A stretch of DNA of 64,000 nt from Hyphomonadaceae bacterium UKL13-1 (GTDB lineage: Bacteria > Pseudomonadota > Alphaproteobacteria > Caulobacterales > Aquidulcibacteraceae), in contig CP012156.1 of NCBI GenBank assembly GCA_001602435.1, positions 2,438,001 through 2,502,000 of the forward strand, read 5' to 3'. The stretch's first letter is position 1. Each line of letters starts with the position of its first letter. Below, one piece after another: positions 18,187 through 27,599 of this stretch. The notes beneath the pieces were generated by a model. It had not been told where the DNA came from, did no database searches, and was given only the letters and a program-made list of their open reading frames with translations. A program made the translations under genes and the position numbers.

Positions 18187-19312
18187 CCGTTGAAACTCTA
18201 TCCGTTTGTTGCGCCTTACCGCGCGCCATGAGACGGCGAGGTGCAGAAGTTACAGCAGTCCAGCCCGCATGCAAACGCCCTGCCAAGTCAGGTTCTACAC
18301 TTGCGATGAGGTCCAGACGCTTTTGGATCATGCCGATTGGGCCTGATTTGACCGCAGAGGCTGGAATAGCTCGCCGCCCGACTTGGCCAGTTTGAACCGT
18401 CACTGGATTGCGTGAGAATTGCGCTTTGTAATGGCTATGCCCTTGGGCAAGATCAATCGTCTCGATGCCAATGTCTTCGGCATAGCGGATCATTTGGCCG
18501 AGGAAGACGATACCGGGCGAATAAGGGTGCGCCTTGGGACAGGATGAGGCGATCCAAGGATGGAACCAACCGCCTTGGCGCACGCCAAATTGGCCGGACA
18601 CCATGTAATCGCCTGCATAAAGCGTGATCAAACAGCCACCAAAATTGGGATCGGTGCGGGTAAACAAGTCCTGCATCATCGCCTTCACCCAGTTCGGGCG
18701 CAGGACATCGGTTAGCCCTGACTCATGATATTGCTCGACCTTAAGGCTCAGAACAGCTTCCAACGCCGTAGGCGAGGTATCACCGGTCACAAAGCGGATC
18801 GGGCCCAACTCGCGGTCCATTTTATTGGCAAGACGCCGCAAATTCTTCGCCCATTTGGGATTGGCCTGCCGGAGGCGTTCCAGTTTGGCCGCGCCACCAT
18901 CTTTCACGCTGATGCGATAGCCCAAGGTCGGCTCGAGGGCTGCCTGAGCAAACAAGCCATGCGGGTCCATCAGGCCCGAGACGGCCATCCGCTCGATGCC
19001 AGCTTCTGCCAGAAACGCCGTGCCGTCGAGCTCTAAGCCCGGCTCGCTGACGACGGCCTGATAATCCGAGAAAGGTGCTCCGACGGGGCGGGCATAGCCG
19101 TGGCTGGCCTTATGGAAGGCAAAGAAAGCGACGTCGCGACCGTCTTGTTCAGCAATTGCCACATGCACATCGCCGCGATGGCGCTGAATCAATTGCGCAA
19201 AATATGGTCCAACCAGTGGCGAACCAAACTCTTTCGTCTCTGCCTGAAGGGCCGCCCATCGCGCAATCTGACCTGTCGTCAACGCCTCGGCAGAGATGGT
19301 TATGACTTTCAC
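18179..19312 (-). CDS. FemAB/CelD-like GNAT acyltransferase
   Basis: A 377-aa protein of the GNAT_acetyltransf_6 (BioF2-like, CelD/FemAB-related) group, which transfers acyl or aminoacyl groups onto envelope polymers or lipid-linked sugars. The C-terminal half carries the family landmarks: NPKWAKNLRRLANKMDRELG, LTLYAG-like GGCLITLYAGDYMVSGQFGV, HPWIASSCPKAHPYSPGIVF and IDLAQGHSHYKAQFSRNP. The Caulobacter holdfast enzyme HfsK belongs to this broad group, but no holdfast genes are nearby and identity is not claimed. First gene of a two-gene unit with the cupin protein. Confidence 0.72.
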   Translation of the reverse strand: MKVITISAEALTTGQIARWAALQAETKEFGSPLVGPYFAQLIQRHRGDVHVAIAEQDGRDVAFFAFHKASHGYARPVGAPFSDYQAVVSEPGLELDGTAFLAEAGIERMAVSGLMDPHGLFAQAALEPTLGYRISVKDGGAAKLERLRQANPKWAKNLRRLANKMDRELGPIRFVTGDTSPTALEAVLSLKVEQYHESGLTDVLRPNWVKAMMQDLFTRTDPNFGGCLITLYAGDYMVSGQFGVRQGGWFHPWIASSCPKAHPYSPGIVFLGQMIRYAEDIGIETIDLAQGHSHYKAQFSRNPVTVQTGQVGRRAIPASAVKSGPIGMIQKRLDLIASVEPDLAGRLHAGWTAVTSAPRRLMARGKAQQTDRVSTDD

Positions 19313-19976
19313 AATATTCTCCGTCCTTCAGCAAACAAACTGGCTGGGACATGCGGGACCTTTACCATGTAAATCCTAGGATTACGTTGACGGAACTGTG
19401 AAGATCGGGGCGATTTGTCCCCCACCTTGTCATCCCCGCCGAAGCGGAGCGGAGCGCGGGGACCTTTGTGAGTTTGCGGAAGCACCCATAGCCCCGCGTG
19501 GAAAACCACCGGGGGTGCGGCTGAGTGAGGGGCCGGGGCGCGTGGTATGCGCCAAATGAGGTGGGCCAGATTAACGGACTGGCCCGGAATACGACGCAAA
19601 CCGTGCGCCCCGGCTGAAAAGTTCTGTGTGCTTAGGTGGTTCATGACGCCACGGGTGGTTCAAATTTCCCCCGCCTAGTTCGTAAAGGCCTCATCCTAGA
19701 AGCTTGCGCTCCTAAAAATACATAAGGCTTCCCCAAGGCGTCTCAAAGGCATTGCCTAAGTTCTTGACCAAGGGCTTCACACGGCAGTCGGGCTCAAGCA
19801 CACCGGGCATCAGGACAGCTAATCCCAATGAAACACGAGGTCGCCACTTCAACCTCGATTAATCCCGCTTACCATCCCCAACCGGTGTCGCCGCTGCAGC
19901 AACAACGCCCTCTCGTTGGTGATGGGGGAAGGTTACGTCGTGTTTGGATAGAGGGGGATAAGTTTTGTTTTATGCG

Positions 19977-20144
19977 CTCCCCTCTCCTTTTGGGGTCGAC
20001 CTGTAGGTCGACGGGTGGGGGTGAGGGCTTGTTGGGCGCAAAAGCCAATTCATCCGGTCAACTAAAAGCTCGCCAACCCGCCTTATAGATTGGGTGCGCG
20101 TAAGCCCTCACCCCCGTCCCCTCTCCCAGAAGGAGAGGGGAGAG
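19977..20144. repeat. composite inverted repeat with CCCTCTCC/GAGAGGGG ends (copy 1)
   Basis: Two inverted arms rich in CCCTCTCC and GGGGTGAGGGC face each other across about 80 bases. The left arm includes the palindrome GTCGACCTGTAGGTCGAC (19995-20012). The interior begins with GGGCGCAAAA just after the arm, as in the second copy at 45638-45784, so the whole unit, not just the hairpin, is repeated. Confidence 0.7.
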
Positions 20145-20194
20145 CGCCTTAGCCTTAGGGTGTTGCGGGGCGAATTTGTGCTGCCGATCTGGAC

Positions 20195-20228
20195 CCATTT
20201 TGGTGGAAACCCTGTTCCACCAAAATGG
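20195..20228. repeat. 14-bp perfect hairpin
   Basis: CCATTTTGGTGGAA and its exact reverse complement separated by six bases. There is no T-tract, so it is not an ordinary terminator. Confidence 0.7.
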
Positions 20229-20244
20229 ATGATCAAGCATGAGC

Positions 20245-20334
20245 GCGACATCTGTGTCGTCAAGTGCGCAGCTTCGCTGCGTCGCAAGCGATCCGTTTTC
20301 GAAGAAAACGGACACTTGACTACTCAGATGTCGC
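20245..20334. repeat. nested cruciform element
   Basis: The ends GCGACATCTG and CAGATGTCGC pair (10 bp), then TCAAGTG with CACTTGA (7 bp); inside are two smaller hairpins, CGCAGC-TTC-GCTGCG and CCGTTTTC-GAA-GAAAACGG. About 90 bases that fold almost completely; no reading frame. Confidence 0.7.
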
Positions 20335-20416
20335 AAGAACAATTGAGACAGCAGTTTGGTGAGACAGAAGGATCACCAAAACCGCTTCTAGATAGAAAAC
20401 CCAACAAAAGGACCGC

Positions 20417-20480
20417 GCAGCACGAGCTGCGCCTGTCAACGCTTACCGATGCGCAGCTCTTGCTGCGCGTTCCCCTTCAC
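20417..20480. repeat. double GCGCAGC hairpin element
   Basis: Two small hairpins, GCGCAGC-ACGA-GCTGCGC and GCGCAGC-TCTT-GCTGCGC, lie about 20 bases apart. The same plan with GCGCAAC arms recurs at 30404-30467. Confidence 0.65.
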
Positions 20481-20547
20481 CGGCTTTACCGGACAACGGC
20501 GCATGCGCCGCTGCCGCCGAAGGCTGTGAAGAGGGCTTAAAGCGCCC

Positions 20548-22509
20548 TTAGTTATCCAAGAAGCTGCGCAGTTTCCGTGAACGCGAAGGATGCTTGAGTT
20601 TGCGCAGGGCTTTGGCTTCGATCTGGCGGATACGTTCGCGGGTCACGCTGAACTGTTGGCCGACTTCTTCCAAAGTGTGGTCGGTGTTCATGCCGATGCC
20701 AAAGCGCATGCGCAGCACGCGTTCTTCGCGTGGCGTCAGACTGGCCAAAACCCGCGTGGTGGTTTCGCGCAGGTTGGACTGAATGGCCGCTTCCACAGGC
20801 AGGATCGCATTTTTGTCTTCAATGAAGTCACCCAGATGGCTGTCTTCCTCGTCCCCGATTGGGGTTTCAAGGCTGATGGGCTCTTTGGCGATCTTCATGA
20901 CTTTGCGGACTTTTTCCAAAGGTAGGCCGAGCTTTTCAGCCAATTCCTCTGGCGTTGGTTCACGACCAATCTCGTGCAACATCTGGCGCGAAGTACGCAC
21001 CAGCTTGTTGATCGTCTCGATCATATGCACCGGAATACGAATCGTGCGCGCTTGGTCGGCGATCGAGCGGGTGATGGCCTGACGGATCCACCAAGTCGCA
21101 TAGGTCGAGAATTTATAGCCGCGACGATATTCGAACTTATCGACCGCCTTCATCAGACCAATATTGCCCTCTTGAATGAGGTCGAGGAATTGCAAGCCAC
21201 GATTGGTGTATTTCTTGGCAATCGAGATCACCAAGCGGAGGTTGGCTTCCACCATTTCCTTCTTGGCCTGACGGGCTTCGCGCTCGCCCTTTTGCACGGT
21301 TTGGACGATGCGACGGAATTCATCGATCGGCACGCCGGTCTCTTGGGCGAGGGTGAAGATCTCTTGACGGATTTCGTCCGCGCGGTCGCGCTGGTCAATG
21401 GCAAAGCGGGTCCACGACTTGGTCTTTTCCTTGACGGTGTCGAGCCAGCTTGGGTCCATTTCATGGCCCTGATAGGCCTTCGCGAAATCTGGACGGCCAA
21501 TGCCACAGCTTTCCGCCAGACGCATCAATTTGCCTTCCAAACCGATGGAGCGCTTGTTGATCGTATAAAGCTGTTCGACCAGTGCCTCGATCCGGGCATT
21601 GTTGAGCTTAAGGCTCTTGAGCTCGTCGATGATGCTGTTTTGCAAAGCATCCATGGCGGCCATGTCGTCATCGGTGATCGATACACCGCGAATACGGGCG
21701 TCGAGCGAGCGATCCTTTAGCGCACGGAAGGCGTCAAAGTGGGCAGCAACCGTATCGAGGATGCCCATGATACCGTCGCGCAATTCGCCTTCCATGGCAG
21801 ACATAGAAAGGGCAGCGCCTTCGTCTTCTTCGGCTTCGGCGCGGGCGGCACGCGCAGCACGAGCCCCTTCTTCATCATCCTCATCATCATTGCTGGAGAG
21901 GACTTCTTCTTCCTCCTCTTCCTCTTCTTCGACTACGGGTGGCGCATTTTCCGCCCCATAGGTCGCTTCAAGGTCGATGATTTCGCGCAAGAGAACGCGA
22001 CCGGTCTGCAATTCGTCGCGCCACACCATGATGGCTTCAAAGGTCAGTGGACTTTCGCACAGGCCGCGGATCATCGCGTCGCGACCTGCCTCGATGCGCT
22101 TGGCAATGGCGATTTCGCCTTCACGCGACAGAAGCTCTACCGCGCCCATCTCCCGCAGATACATGCGAACGGGATCGTCGGTGCGGTCTTGGCCTTCTTT
22201 GGTATTGCCGGTTTGAATGACGACCGCAGAGCTCGACGAGGAGACGGTTGCGACTTCGCCACCTTCTTCTTGCGAATCTTCTTCAGCTTCAATCAGATTG
22301 ACGCCCATTTCGCTCAACTGAGCCATCACGTCTTCGATCTGCTCAGACGTGAAATCTTCCGAGGGTAGAATTTTGTTGAGTTCGTCGACCGTGACCCAGC
22401 CGCGTACTTTGCCTGCCTTGATGAATTTCTTCACCGCAGCATTGTTCAAGTCCAGAAGTGGCGCATCGGGGGTCTCTGCGGATTGCGCTTCTTCAACTTT
22501 TTCTACCAT
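20548..22509 (-). CDS. rpoD: RNA polymerase primary sigma factor RpoD (sigma70/sigma73)
   Basis: The housekeeping sigma factor, 653 aa as called. Region 1.1 ([23 protein letters not shown]), region 1.2 ([21 protein letters not shown]), a non-conserved insert with an acidic run ([21 protein letters not shown]), region 2 ([40 protein letters not shown]), region 3 and region 4 ([20 protein letters not shown]) are all present in order. The ATG at 22509 is chosen over 22536 because AGAGG precedes it. It follows dnaG on the same strand, the conserved macromolecular-synthesis order lacking rpsU. GcrA encoded at the left of the window is expected to bind this protein. Confidence 0.96.
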   Translation of the reverse strand: MVEKVEEAQSAETPDAPLLDLNNAAVKKFIKAGKVRGWVTVDELNKILPSEDFTSEQIEDVMAQLSEMGVNLIEAEEDSQEEGGEVATVSSSSSAVVIQTGNTKEGQDRTDDPVRMYLREMGAVELLSREGEIAIAKRIEAGRDAMIRGLCESPLTFEAIMVWRDELQTGRVLLREIIDLEATYGAENAPPVVEEEEEEEEEVLSSNDDEDDEEGARAARAARAEAEEDEGAALSMSAMEGELRDGIMGILDTVAAHFDAFRALKDRSLDARIRGVSITDDDMAAMDALQNSIIDELKSLKLNNARIEALVEQLYTINKRSIGLEGKLMRLAESCGIGRPDFAKAYQGHEMDPSWLDTVKEKTKSWTRFAIDQRDRADEIRQEIFTLAQETGVPIDEFRRIVQTVQKGEREARQAKKEMVEANLRLVISIAKKYTNRGLQFLDLIQEGNIGLMKAVDKFEYRRGYKFSTYATWWIRQAITRSIADQARTIRIPVHMIETINKLVRTSRQMLHEIGREPTPEELAEKLGLPLEKVRKVMKIAKEPISLETPIGDEEDSHLGDFIEDKNAILPVEAAIQSNLRETTTRVLASLTPREERVLRMRFGIGMNTDHTLEEVGQQFSVTRERIRQIEAKALRKLKHPSRSRKLRSFLDN

Positions 22510-22731
22510 GAATGTGCCGCCTCTTGGTTCCGCCATGTCGTCACATGACGCACCTGATTGCTATAATAAATCCCTGCCAGCCTGCCCTTTTAAAGGCAAT
22601 CTGGCATGAACCCGATTTTCCTGCCCCTATAGCCGATCTTTTTCAAAAGGTCAGCTAGTGGTGCCTGTCCTGTTTACCGTTGAAAACAACGGCACAGCCA
22701 GCCCGTACTGTTTGAAGCACGTGCCGACTTT
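22510..22731. other. dnaG-rpoD spacer
   Basis: A 222-base gap on the minus strand presumably holding an rpoD promoter. I cannot assign -35/-10 sequences with confidence, and no terminator-like hairpin is evident. Confidence 0.35.
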
Positions 22732-24630
22732 CTAATCTTCTGCCGGCAGAGAGAAACCCTCTCCCCCGACGATGGATGCCCCAGCAGAGCTAGTCTCGTC
22801 AGCCCGAAGCGCACGGCGCTCACCAACCAGACGCTTCAGCCGCTCGAACGCTGCTTCATCACCACTGCCTGCCGCAGATACGGCTTCGGCCGCGTCCGAC
22901 GCCAGAGCCCGATGGGTCTCCAAACGTTGAAGCGCGATCAGCCAAGCGCGTTTGGCCTCCTCCACACTCAGCTCAGGCCGGGCATGAGGGTTGACCGGGG
23001 ACCGCCGCGCTTCATCGAGAAAGCGCACGGCTTCGCTTTGACCTAATTGGTTCAGATGGAGACGAACGCTCTCAAAATCAATAGTCGTTCCCGCATGATG
23101 CAGGTCTAAAAGACCGTGGCGCAGTAAATTCAGGCCTGGATTGTCGAGCACGAGGCCGGCAAACGCCTCTTCATGCCCCTCTAGAAGCTCAGCGCGGAGC
23201 AAAGGTGCGGTCACGAGGTCTACCAAAGTTCGCTTCGGGCGCACGGTCCCTGCTTTGATTTTCAAGCGTAATTCGGCTGTAGCGCTGCCGATCGGGCCGG
23301 TGTCGCCCCCCTTCCCGCGTGCCTTGGGTACAAAAGCTGGCCGAGCGGCAGGGGCAAACAGCGCATCGAGATTGCGGCGCATGTCTTCATTGAGTTCACG
23401 CTGTAAATCAGCGTCCGTGACTTGGCCCGTGAGCTGCCGCAAGCGCTTGCGCAGACCCGCGCGCGCCTCTGCCGTCACCAAGGGCTCGCGCTCTTGTTCG
23501 CGCTGGAACAAAAAGCTGCCGAGCGCCAGAGCCGATTCCAGAACCGCTTCGATGCCCGCTGCGCCTTTGGCCTTGATCATATCGTCAGGGTCTTGGCCTT
23601 CGGGCAAAAAGCCAAAGGCCAAGGTCTTGTCTGCCGACACCAGCGGTAAGGCCCGGTCGAGCGCGCGCTCTGCTGCCTTCAGGCCGGCTTTATCGCCATC
23701 AAAGCACAGGATGGGCCGCTTAGACGCTTTCCAGATCAGGCCTAATTGGTCTTCAGTCAGGGCTGTACCCAAAGGTGCCACAGCCGCAAAGCCAGCGCGT
23801 TCTAAGGCGATGACATCCATATAGCCTTCGGCAACCAATATGGGCTTGTCTTTGGCGGCAGCCCGCGCCTGCGCATAGCGGTAGAGATTGCGGCTTTTGT
23901 TAAAGACGGGGCTGTCGGGGCCATTGAGATATTTGGGCTGCCCATCGGGGTCGAGCGTGCGGGCCCCAAACGAGACCGTACGATCGCGTGTGTCCGCAAT
24001 GGTGAACATCACCCGGCCCCGGTAAAAATCAAACGGGCTGCTGCCATCATCGGGCATCTTTAAAAGCCCTGCATCGACCAGATCGGCCAATTGGTGGCCA
24101 CCTTGGGTCAGCCGATCTTTCAGCCAAGTCCGACTATTGGGGCTAAAGCCCAGACCGAAACGATCCCAATCAGCCTCATTCAAGCCACGCTTGGTCAAAT
24201 AGGCACGCGCTTTAGCGCCTTCCGGGCTGCGCAGCGCTTGGGCAAAGGCGGCACGTGCGGCATCTAAGGCATTGGTTAGGCGCTTGGCTTGATCGTCCTT
24301 GGTGACGGCCTCTGGGTCGCGGGCGGGCAGTGGAATACCAAGGTCCCGGGCCAAACGCTCTACCGCTTCGGGGAAAGGCACATTTTCGGTCGCGATGATA
24401 AAGTCGATGGCATTGCCGTGCTGGCCACAGCCAAAGCAATGATACGTGCCCTTGGCGTCGACGGCATGGAAACTGGGCGTGGCCTCATTATGAAACGGGC
24501 AACAGGCCCACATATCGCCGCGCGACAGGTTGGACTTGCGCTTGTCCCACGTCACTTTGCGCCCGACCACATCCAGAATGGAGGCGCGCGTCAGCACTTC
24601 GTCGATAAAGGGGCGGTCAAAGCGGGACAT
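22732..24630 (-). CDS. dnaG: DNA primase DnaG
   Basis: Synthesises RNA primers at the replication fork. The CHC2 zinc finger is intact (Cys44, His47, Cys65, Cys68 in ACCPFH...YHCFGCGQHGN); the TOPRIM core has VAEGYMDVIAL and CFDGDKAGLKAAERALD; the C-terminal third is the helicase-binding region. Length 632 aa is normal. The ATG at 24630 begins directly before FDRPFIDEVLTRASILDVV, the family's usual opening. It precedes rpoD with a 222-base gap that must hold an rpoD promoter. Confidence 0.96.
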   Translation of the reverse strand: MSRFDRPFIDEVLTRASILDVVGRKVTWDKRKSNLSRGDMWACCPFHNEATPSFHAVDAKGTYHCFGCGQHGNAIDFIIATENVPFPEAVERLARDLGIPLPARDPEAVTKDDQAKRLTNALDAARAAFAQALRSPEGAKARAYLTKRGLNEADWDRFGLGFSPNSRTWLKDRLTQGGHQLADLVDAGLLKMPDDGSSPFDFYRGRVMFTIADTRDRTVSFGARTLDPDGQPKYLNGPDSPVFNKSRNLYRYAQARAAAKDKPILVAEGYMDVIALERAGFAAVAPLGTALTEDQLGLIWKASKRPILCFDGDKAGLKAAERALDRALPLVSADKTLAFGFLPEGQDPDDMIKAKGAAGIEAVLESALALGSFLFQREQEREPLVTAEARAGLRKRLRQLTGQVTDADLQRELNEDMRRNLDALFAPAARPAFVPKARGKGGDTGPIGSATAELRLKIKAGTVRPKRTLVDLVTAPLLRAELLEGHEEAFAGLVLDNPGLNLLRHGLLDLHHAGTTIDFESVRLHLNQLGQSEAVRFLDEARRSPVNPHARPELSVEEAKRAWLIALQRLETHRALASDAAEAVSAAGSGDEAAFERLKRLVGERRALRADETSSAGASIVGGEGFSLPAED

Positions 24631-24635
24631 CTAAA

Positions 24636-24689
24636 GTGACAATGGGGCTTCGAACCCGAATCATCAAGCCTGCGCCCCAGCCTAGTCAC
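24636..24689 (-). other. leader hairpin upstream of dnaG
   Basis: GTGAC...GTCAC and TGGGGC...GCCCCA pair around a 25-base loop five bases before the dnaG start. It may be a leader structure. It includes a tRNA T-loop-like TTCGAA, but no tRNA fold forms. Confidence 0.3.
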
Positions 24690-24794
24690 CTGAGTTTGAA
24701 GTGGCGGATCAATTTCGGACTTGAACTGGCTTTTTGAGGTCGGTAGAGACACCTCAAGTTTGTCTCCCGTCCTCCCCCATTAAGGTGTAAAACC

Positions 24795-25220
24795 ATGAAA
24801 TCTTTTGCCCTCGCGCCAGCCGCTCTGGCCCTGTTACTTGCTTCTCCAAGCTTTGCCAGCGAATTGCACGGCACGCGGTGGTTGACCGCCAATGGCAGCG
24901 GCATCATCCGCTTGGAAGCCTGTGGTAACAAAACCTGCGGCCGCATTGTCGGACCGGGCCCTAAGGCCGACAAAAATGCCCCAACGACCGACACGAAGAA
25001 TCCAGACCCCAAATTGCGCTCGCGGTCCATTGTCGGCATGGCGATTTTGACGGGCTTCACGGCCCAAACGGATGGGAAATATACCGGCGGCCAAATTTAT
25101 GACCCCACCGAAGGCAAGCTGTATCGCAGCGAGTTTCGCATGAAGCGTGACGGTAAGTTGGAAGTCAAAGGCTGTGTTGGCCCCATTTGTATTGGCCAAA
25201 CCTGGACGCCCGCCTCCTAA
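24795..25220 (+). CDS. secreted DUF2147 family protein
   Basis: A 141-aa protein with a signal peptide (MKSFALAPAALALLLASPSFA) and the DUF2147 beta-barrel: ITLEACGNKTCG-like IIRLEACGNKTCGRIVG, a PDPKLRSRSIVGMAILTGF block, then GGQIYDPTEGKLYRSEFRM and LEVKGCVGPICIGQTW. Several cysteines are probably disulfide-bonded in the periplasm. Function of the family is unknown; it is common next to envelope genes in alphaproteobacteria. A strong hairpin follows. Confidence 0.85.
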   Translation: MKSFALAPAALALLLASPSFASELHGTRWLTANGSGIIRLEACGNKTCGRIVGPGPKADKNAPTTDTKNPDPKLRSRSIVGMAILTGFTAQTDGKYTGGQIYDPTEGKLYRSEFRMKRDGKLEVKGCVGPICIGQTWTPAS

Positions 25221-25229
25221 AACAAGAAA

Positions 25230-25258
25230 CCCCGCCTTCGCGCAAAACGAAGGCGGGG
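25230..25258. terminator. bidirectional terminator between DUF2147 gene and peroxiredoxin gene
   Basis: A perfect 11-bp stem (CCCCGCCTTCG/CGAAGGCGGGG) with a 7-base loop between convergent genes, followed by CCTTTA on the plus strand and GTTTCTTGTTTT on the minus strand. Confidence 0.85.
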
Positions 25259-25300
25259 CCTTTAGATCGGTCCGAGTCGCTGCGGCGACACGGATAAAGC

Positions 25301-25783
25301 TTACATATGCTCCAACATGTATTCAGCGCCAGAAACCTTATATTCGGCTGGGGCTTCCACGAACAAATGCGTCACGACGCCATTGTCGGCCACCAGCGAG
25401 AAGCGCTGTGAGCGCACGCCCATGCCAAACTTCGACGCATCCATTTCAAGACCAATCGCCTTGGCGAAATTGCCGCTGCCATCGGCCAGCATGATAATCT
25501 CGTCGCTGACGCCCTGATCCTTGGCCCAAGCGCCCATGACGAACACGTCGTTCACCGACAAGCATGCGATGGCGTCGACGCCTTTAGCCGCCAATTCGGC
25601 TGCCTTTTCCTTGTAGGATGGCAAGTGCTTGGCAGAGCAGGTTGGCGTGTAGGCACCTGGAACAGCGAACAAAGCGACCTTTTTGCCAGCAAAAATGTCG
25701 GCCGTGGTGCGCGGCGCTGGACCGTCAGCGGTCGGTACCATGAAGGTTGCGTCTGGAAGGCTGTCGCCTACTTTGATTGTCAT
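25301..25783 (-). CDS. peroxiredoxin of the Prx5 type
   Basis: A cytoplasmic thiol peroxidase reducing H2O2 and alkyl hydroperoxides. The peroxidatic Cys is in VPGAYTPTCSAKHLPSY; the GVDAIACLSVNDVFVMGAW segment is typical of Prx5 (type II) enzymes and supplies a second Cys. The ATG at 25783 (MTIKVGDSLPDATF) is the family start; the frame continues upstream to 25825 without support. Length 160 aa fits. No glutaredoxin fusion is present. Confidence 0.92.
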   Translation of the reverse strand: MTIKVGDSLPDATFMVPTADGPAPRTTADIFAGKKVALFAVPGAYTPTCSAKHLPSYKEKAAELAAKGVDAIACLSVNDVFVMGAWAKDQGVSDEIIMLADGSGNFAKAIGLEMDASKFGMGVRSQRFSLVADNGVVTHLFVEAPAEYKVSGAEYMLEHM

Positions 25784-26053
25784 CTGTCGTTCTCCATCAT
25801 GGCGGCCAAACCATCGTTGCGCCAAAGGGCGTCAGCACGAGCCGCATGCTTGCTAGATAATCTATCGCCTCTGTGATTCAAAGATATGACCATGAACAAA
25901 TTTGGGTTCATATCTGGGCGCAGATTCTGGACATAGATTTCTGTCCATTTTGCCCGTTCTAGCTGCAGGGTGCGACAATTTGGACCAGTTGCAGCCCGTA
26001 AAAATTAAAATTCAGACTAGACAGCAAAGGATTTTGGCAACACGATTACAATT

Positions 26054-26617
26054 ATGAGAAACTCGCTGGTCGGACGCTTCCTGATTGCCACCCCTTCGAT
26101 GGCAGACCGTCGTTTTAAACGCTCGGTGATCTTGGTGTGCGACCATGACGAAACCCACGCAATGGGCATTGTGATCAATCGGGCGATGCCGCGCCTCCTG
26201 CTGCCAGACCTTCTCGACCAATTGGGTATTGATTGCGCGATCCGCGTCCCGTCTATCCCCGTGCTCGATGGCGGCCCCTGTCAGCGCGACCGGGGCTTTG
26301 TGCTCCACACCGATGATTGGTCGAGTGATGAGACGACCAGCCCGATCATGGGGGGCTTGCGTATGACGGCCACGCGCGATGTCCTGCAAGCCATCGCCCA
26401 AGGCATCAAGCCCAGTCGCGCGACCTTGGCCTTAGGCTATTCGGGTTGGGATGCCGGCCAGTTGGAAGCCGAAATCAAGGACAATGCTTGGCTCGTCACC
26501 GAAGGCGATATTGATGCCGTCTTCGCTACGGCCAATCTGGACGACAAATGGGAAGACGCCATCAGCCGCTTTGGGCTGGAGCCTTGGCAAATCTCGCAAA
26601 ATGCCGGGCGGGCATAG
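26054..26617 (+). CDS. YqgE/AlgH family protein
   Basis: A 187-aa member of the UPF0301 (YqgE/AlgH) family, whose biochemical role is unsettled. The sequence opens with LVGRFLIATPSMADRRFKRSVILVCDHDE, followed by GIVINRAM and VLDGGPCQRDRGFVLHT, then ALGYSGWDAGQLEAEIKDNAWL near the C-terminus, all family hallmarks. Single gene, with a repeat immediately downstream between it and the convergent ridA. Confidence 0.92.
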   Translation: MRNSLVGRFLIATPSMADRRFKRSVILVCDHDETHAMGIVINRAMPRLLLPDLLDQLGIDCAIRVPSIPVLDGGPCQRDRGFVLHTDDWSSDETTSPIMGGLRMTATRDVLQAIAQGIKPSRATLALGYSGWDAGQLEAEIKDNAWLVTEGDIDAVFATANLDDKWEDAISRFGLEPWQISQNAGRA

Positions 26618-26664
26618 GGTGTCATCCCGCTAGGAATGCCCCCTACGGCGCGCAGCGCATGCTA
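26617..26664. repeat. REP-like doublet (copy 1)
   Basis: A degenerate GTCATCCCGCTAGGAATGCC palindrome followed by CCCTACGGCGCGCAGCGCAT. It has the order seen elsewhere (GGAATGC...CTAC...GCGCxxAGCGCAT) and so contains a near-match to the IS110 target. Confidence 0.6.
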
Positions 26665-26671
26665 CCTTAAT

Positions 26672-27061
26672 TCAACCCTTGAAGGCTGTGACCTCGATCT
26701 CAAACTTCAACTCGGGATAGGCTAAACCGGATACTTCTAGATAGGTCGCCGCCGGGCGGATATGACGAAAATGTTCGCCAAACAGCGGGGCAAGTTGGTC
26801 GTGTATTCCAGCTTCCGTCACATAATATGTGACACGGACAGTATCGGCGAGATCAAAACCCGCTTCATCTAATGCACGCTTGACTGTCTTGAAAGCATTG
26901 GCGACCTGCAATTTTATATCTTCAGGTATCTCTTTCGTCTCGGGGTCTGACCCGGTAGTACCAGCAAGGAAGCACCATGGCCCTGAGACCACTGCCCGAC
27001 TGTAGCCCACAATCTCCTCAAGCTGCCCACCAAAAGAAATATTCCGTCGCACCGCTCTCAT
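26672..27061 (-). CDS. RidA/YjgF family protein
   Basis: A small trimeric protein of the Rid family, whose archetype hydrolyses reactive enamine/imine intermediates. Landmarks: YSRAVVSGPWCFLAGTTGSD, an internal block DLADTVRVTYYVTEAG and the closing RPAATYLEVSGLAYPELKFEIEVTA. RidA proper has an Arg in an IRPAAT-like strand, here HIRPAAT. The ATG at 27061 has GGAGG three bases upstream; 27076 is an alternative start adding five residues. 129 aa. Confidence 0.87.
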   Translation of the reverse strand: MRAVRRNISFGGQLEEIVGYSRAVVSGPWCFLAGTTGSDPETKEIPEDIKLQVANAFKTVKRALDEAGFDLADTVRVTYYVTEAGIHDQLAPLFGEHFRHIRPAATYLEVSGLAYPELKFEIEVTAFKG

Positions 27062-27163
27062 TCGCCTCCAACACATCTCAAACCGATACAGCCCGATTGT
27101 GGGCCCTCAAGATGACACGTTAAGGTTAAAGGAATCACAGTTTTATTGCAACCACCCTCGAGA

Positions 27164-27211
27164 AATGCGCTTCGCGCCGTTGGATGTCATTCCGCGGGGA
27201 ATGCACCCCTT
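27164..27211. repeat. REP-like doublet (copy 2, inverted)
   Basis: AATGCGCTTCGCGCCG (inverse of the CGCGCxxAGCGCATT half) followed by GTCATTCCGCGGGGAATGCA. Same parts as other copies in the opposite order. Confidence 0.6.
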
Positions 27212-27244
27212 CCATGACAAGGGCGTTGGTTTTAGCGCGATCGT

Positions 27245-27276
27245 AGGGTGCGTTCCGTTAGGAATGCACCACCTTA
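27245..27276. repeat. REP-like palindrome (copy 3)
   Basis: GGTGCGTTCCGTTAGGAATGCACC: the GTGCRTTCC/GGAATGCAC palindrome alone, without the GCGC half. Confidence 0.6.
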
Positions 27277-27315
27277 AGCACAGCGGTCCCGGTTATAGGT
27301 TTCTTCGCTTGGAAT

Positions 27316-27599
27316 GCCTTTGCTGCAGGCTATGCCTTCGCAAAGGCCGTGCTCGAGTTTGGGCGCGCAAGATGGGGCGTCAAGAGGCGCGCTTCGCGCG
27401 TCGGCGGAGCCGATTTGACCTCTTGACACCCCAGCTTGCGCAAAGACAATTGTCGGGCGGCTTCACGGCAAGCGGAGTGCAGCCTTGAACCGTTCCAAGT
27501 GCTTTGGCTGCTGCTCAGCATCGACGACCTCAAGAATTGCTTGACCATGGTGCATTCCATCGATGGAATGCACTCTACCGCGCGGAGCGCATTGCTAAG
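27316..27599. repeat. long repeat block A ending in REP-like doublet (copy 4, intact)
   Basis: Shares long identical runs with block B at 28066-28325, including GTGCTCGAGTTTGGGCGCGC, a hairpin closed by GTCAAGAGG/CCTCTTGAC (27379-27427) and TTGCTTGACCATGG. It ends in a perfect 24-base palindrome at 27550-27573 (GTGCATTCC arms), then CT at 27575-27576 and ACCGCGCGGAGCGCATT. This doublet is the uninterrupted equivalent of the site that the IS110 element occupies. Confidence 0.75.

Larger units (their letters stand above)
19313..20547. other. gene-free palindrome-rich spacer
   Basis: About 1.2 kb between the end of rpoD and the start of the FemAB-like gene. No protein-like reading frame was found. 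It contains a paired GAGAGGGG repeat (19977-20144), a 14-bp hairpin (20195-20228), a nested cruciform (20245-20334) and a double GCGCAGC hairpin element (about 20417-20480). The left 600 bases show no structure I can name. Confidence 0.7.

Noticed and set aside
24643..24690. tRNA-like TTCGAA T-loop sequence upstream of dnaG (reverse strand reads GGGTTCGAAGCCC)
   Set aside because: The five-base T-stem has a C-C mismatch and no acceptor, D or anticodon stems can be drawn. A simple hairpin explains the pairing better.
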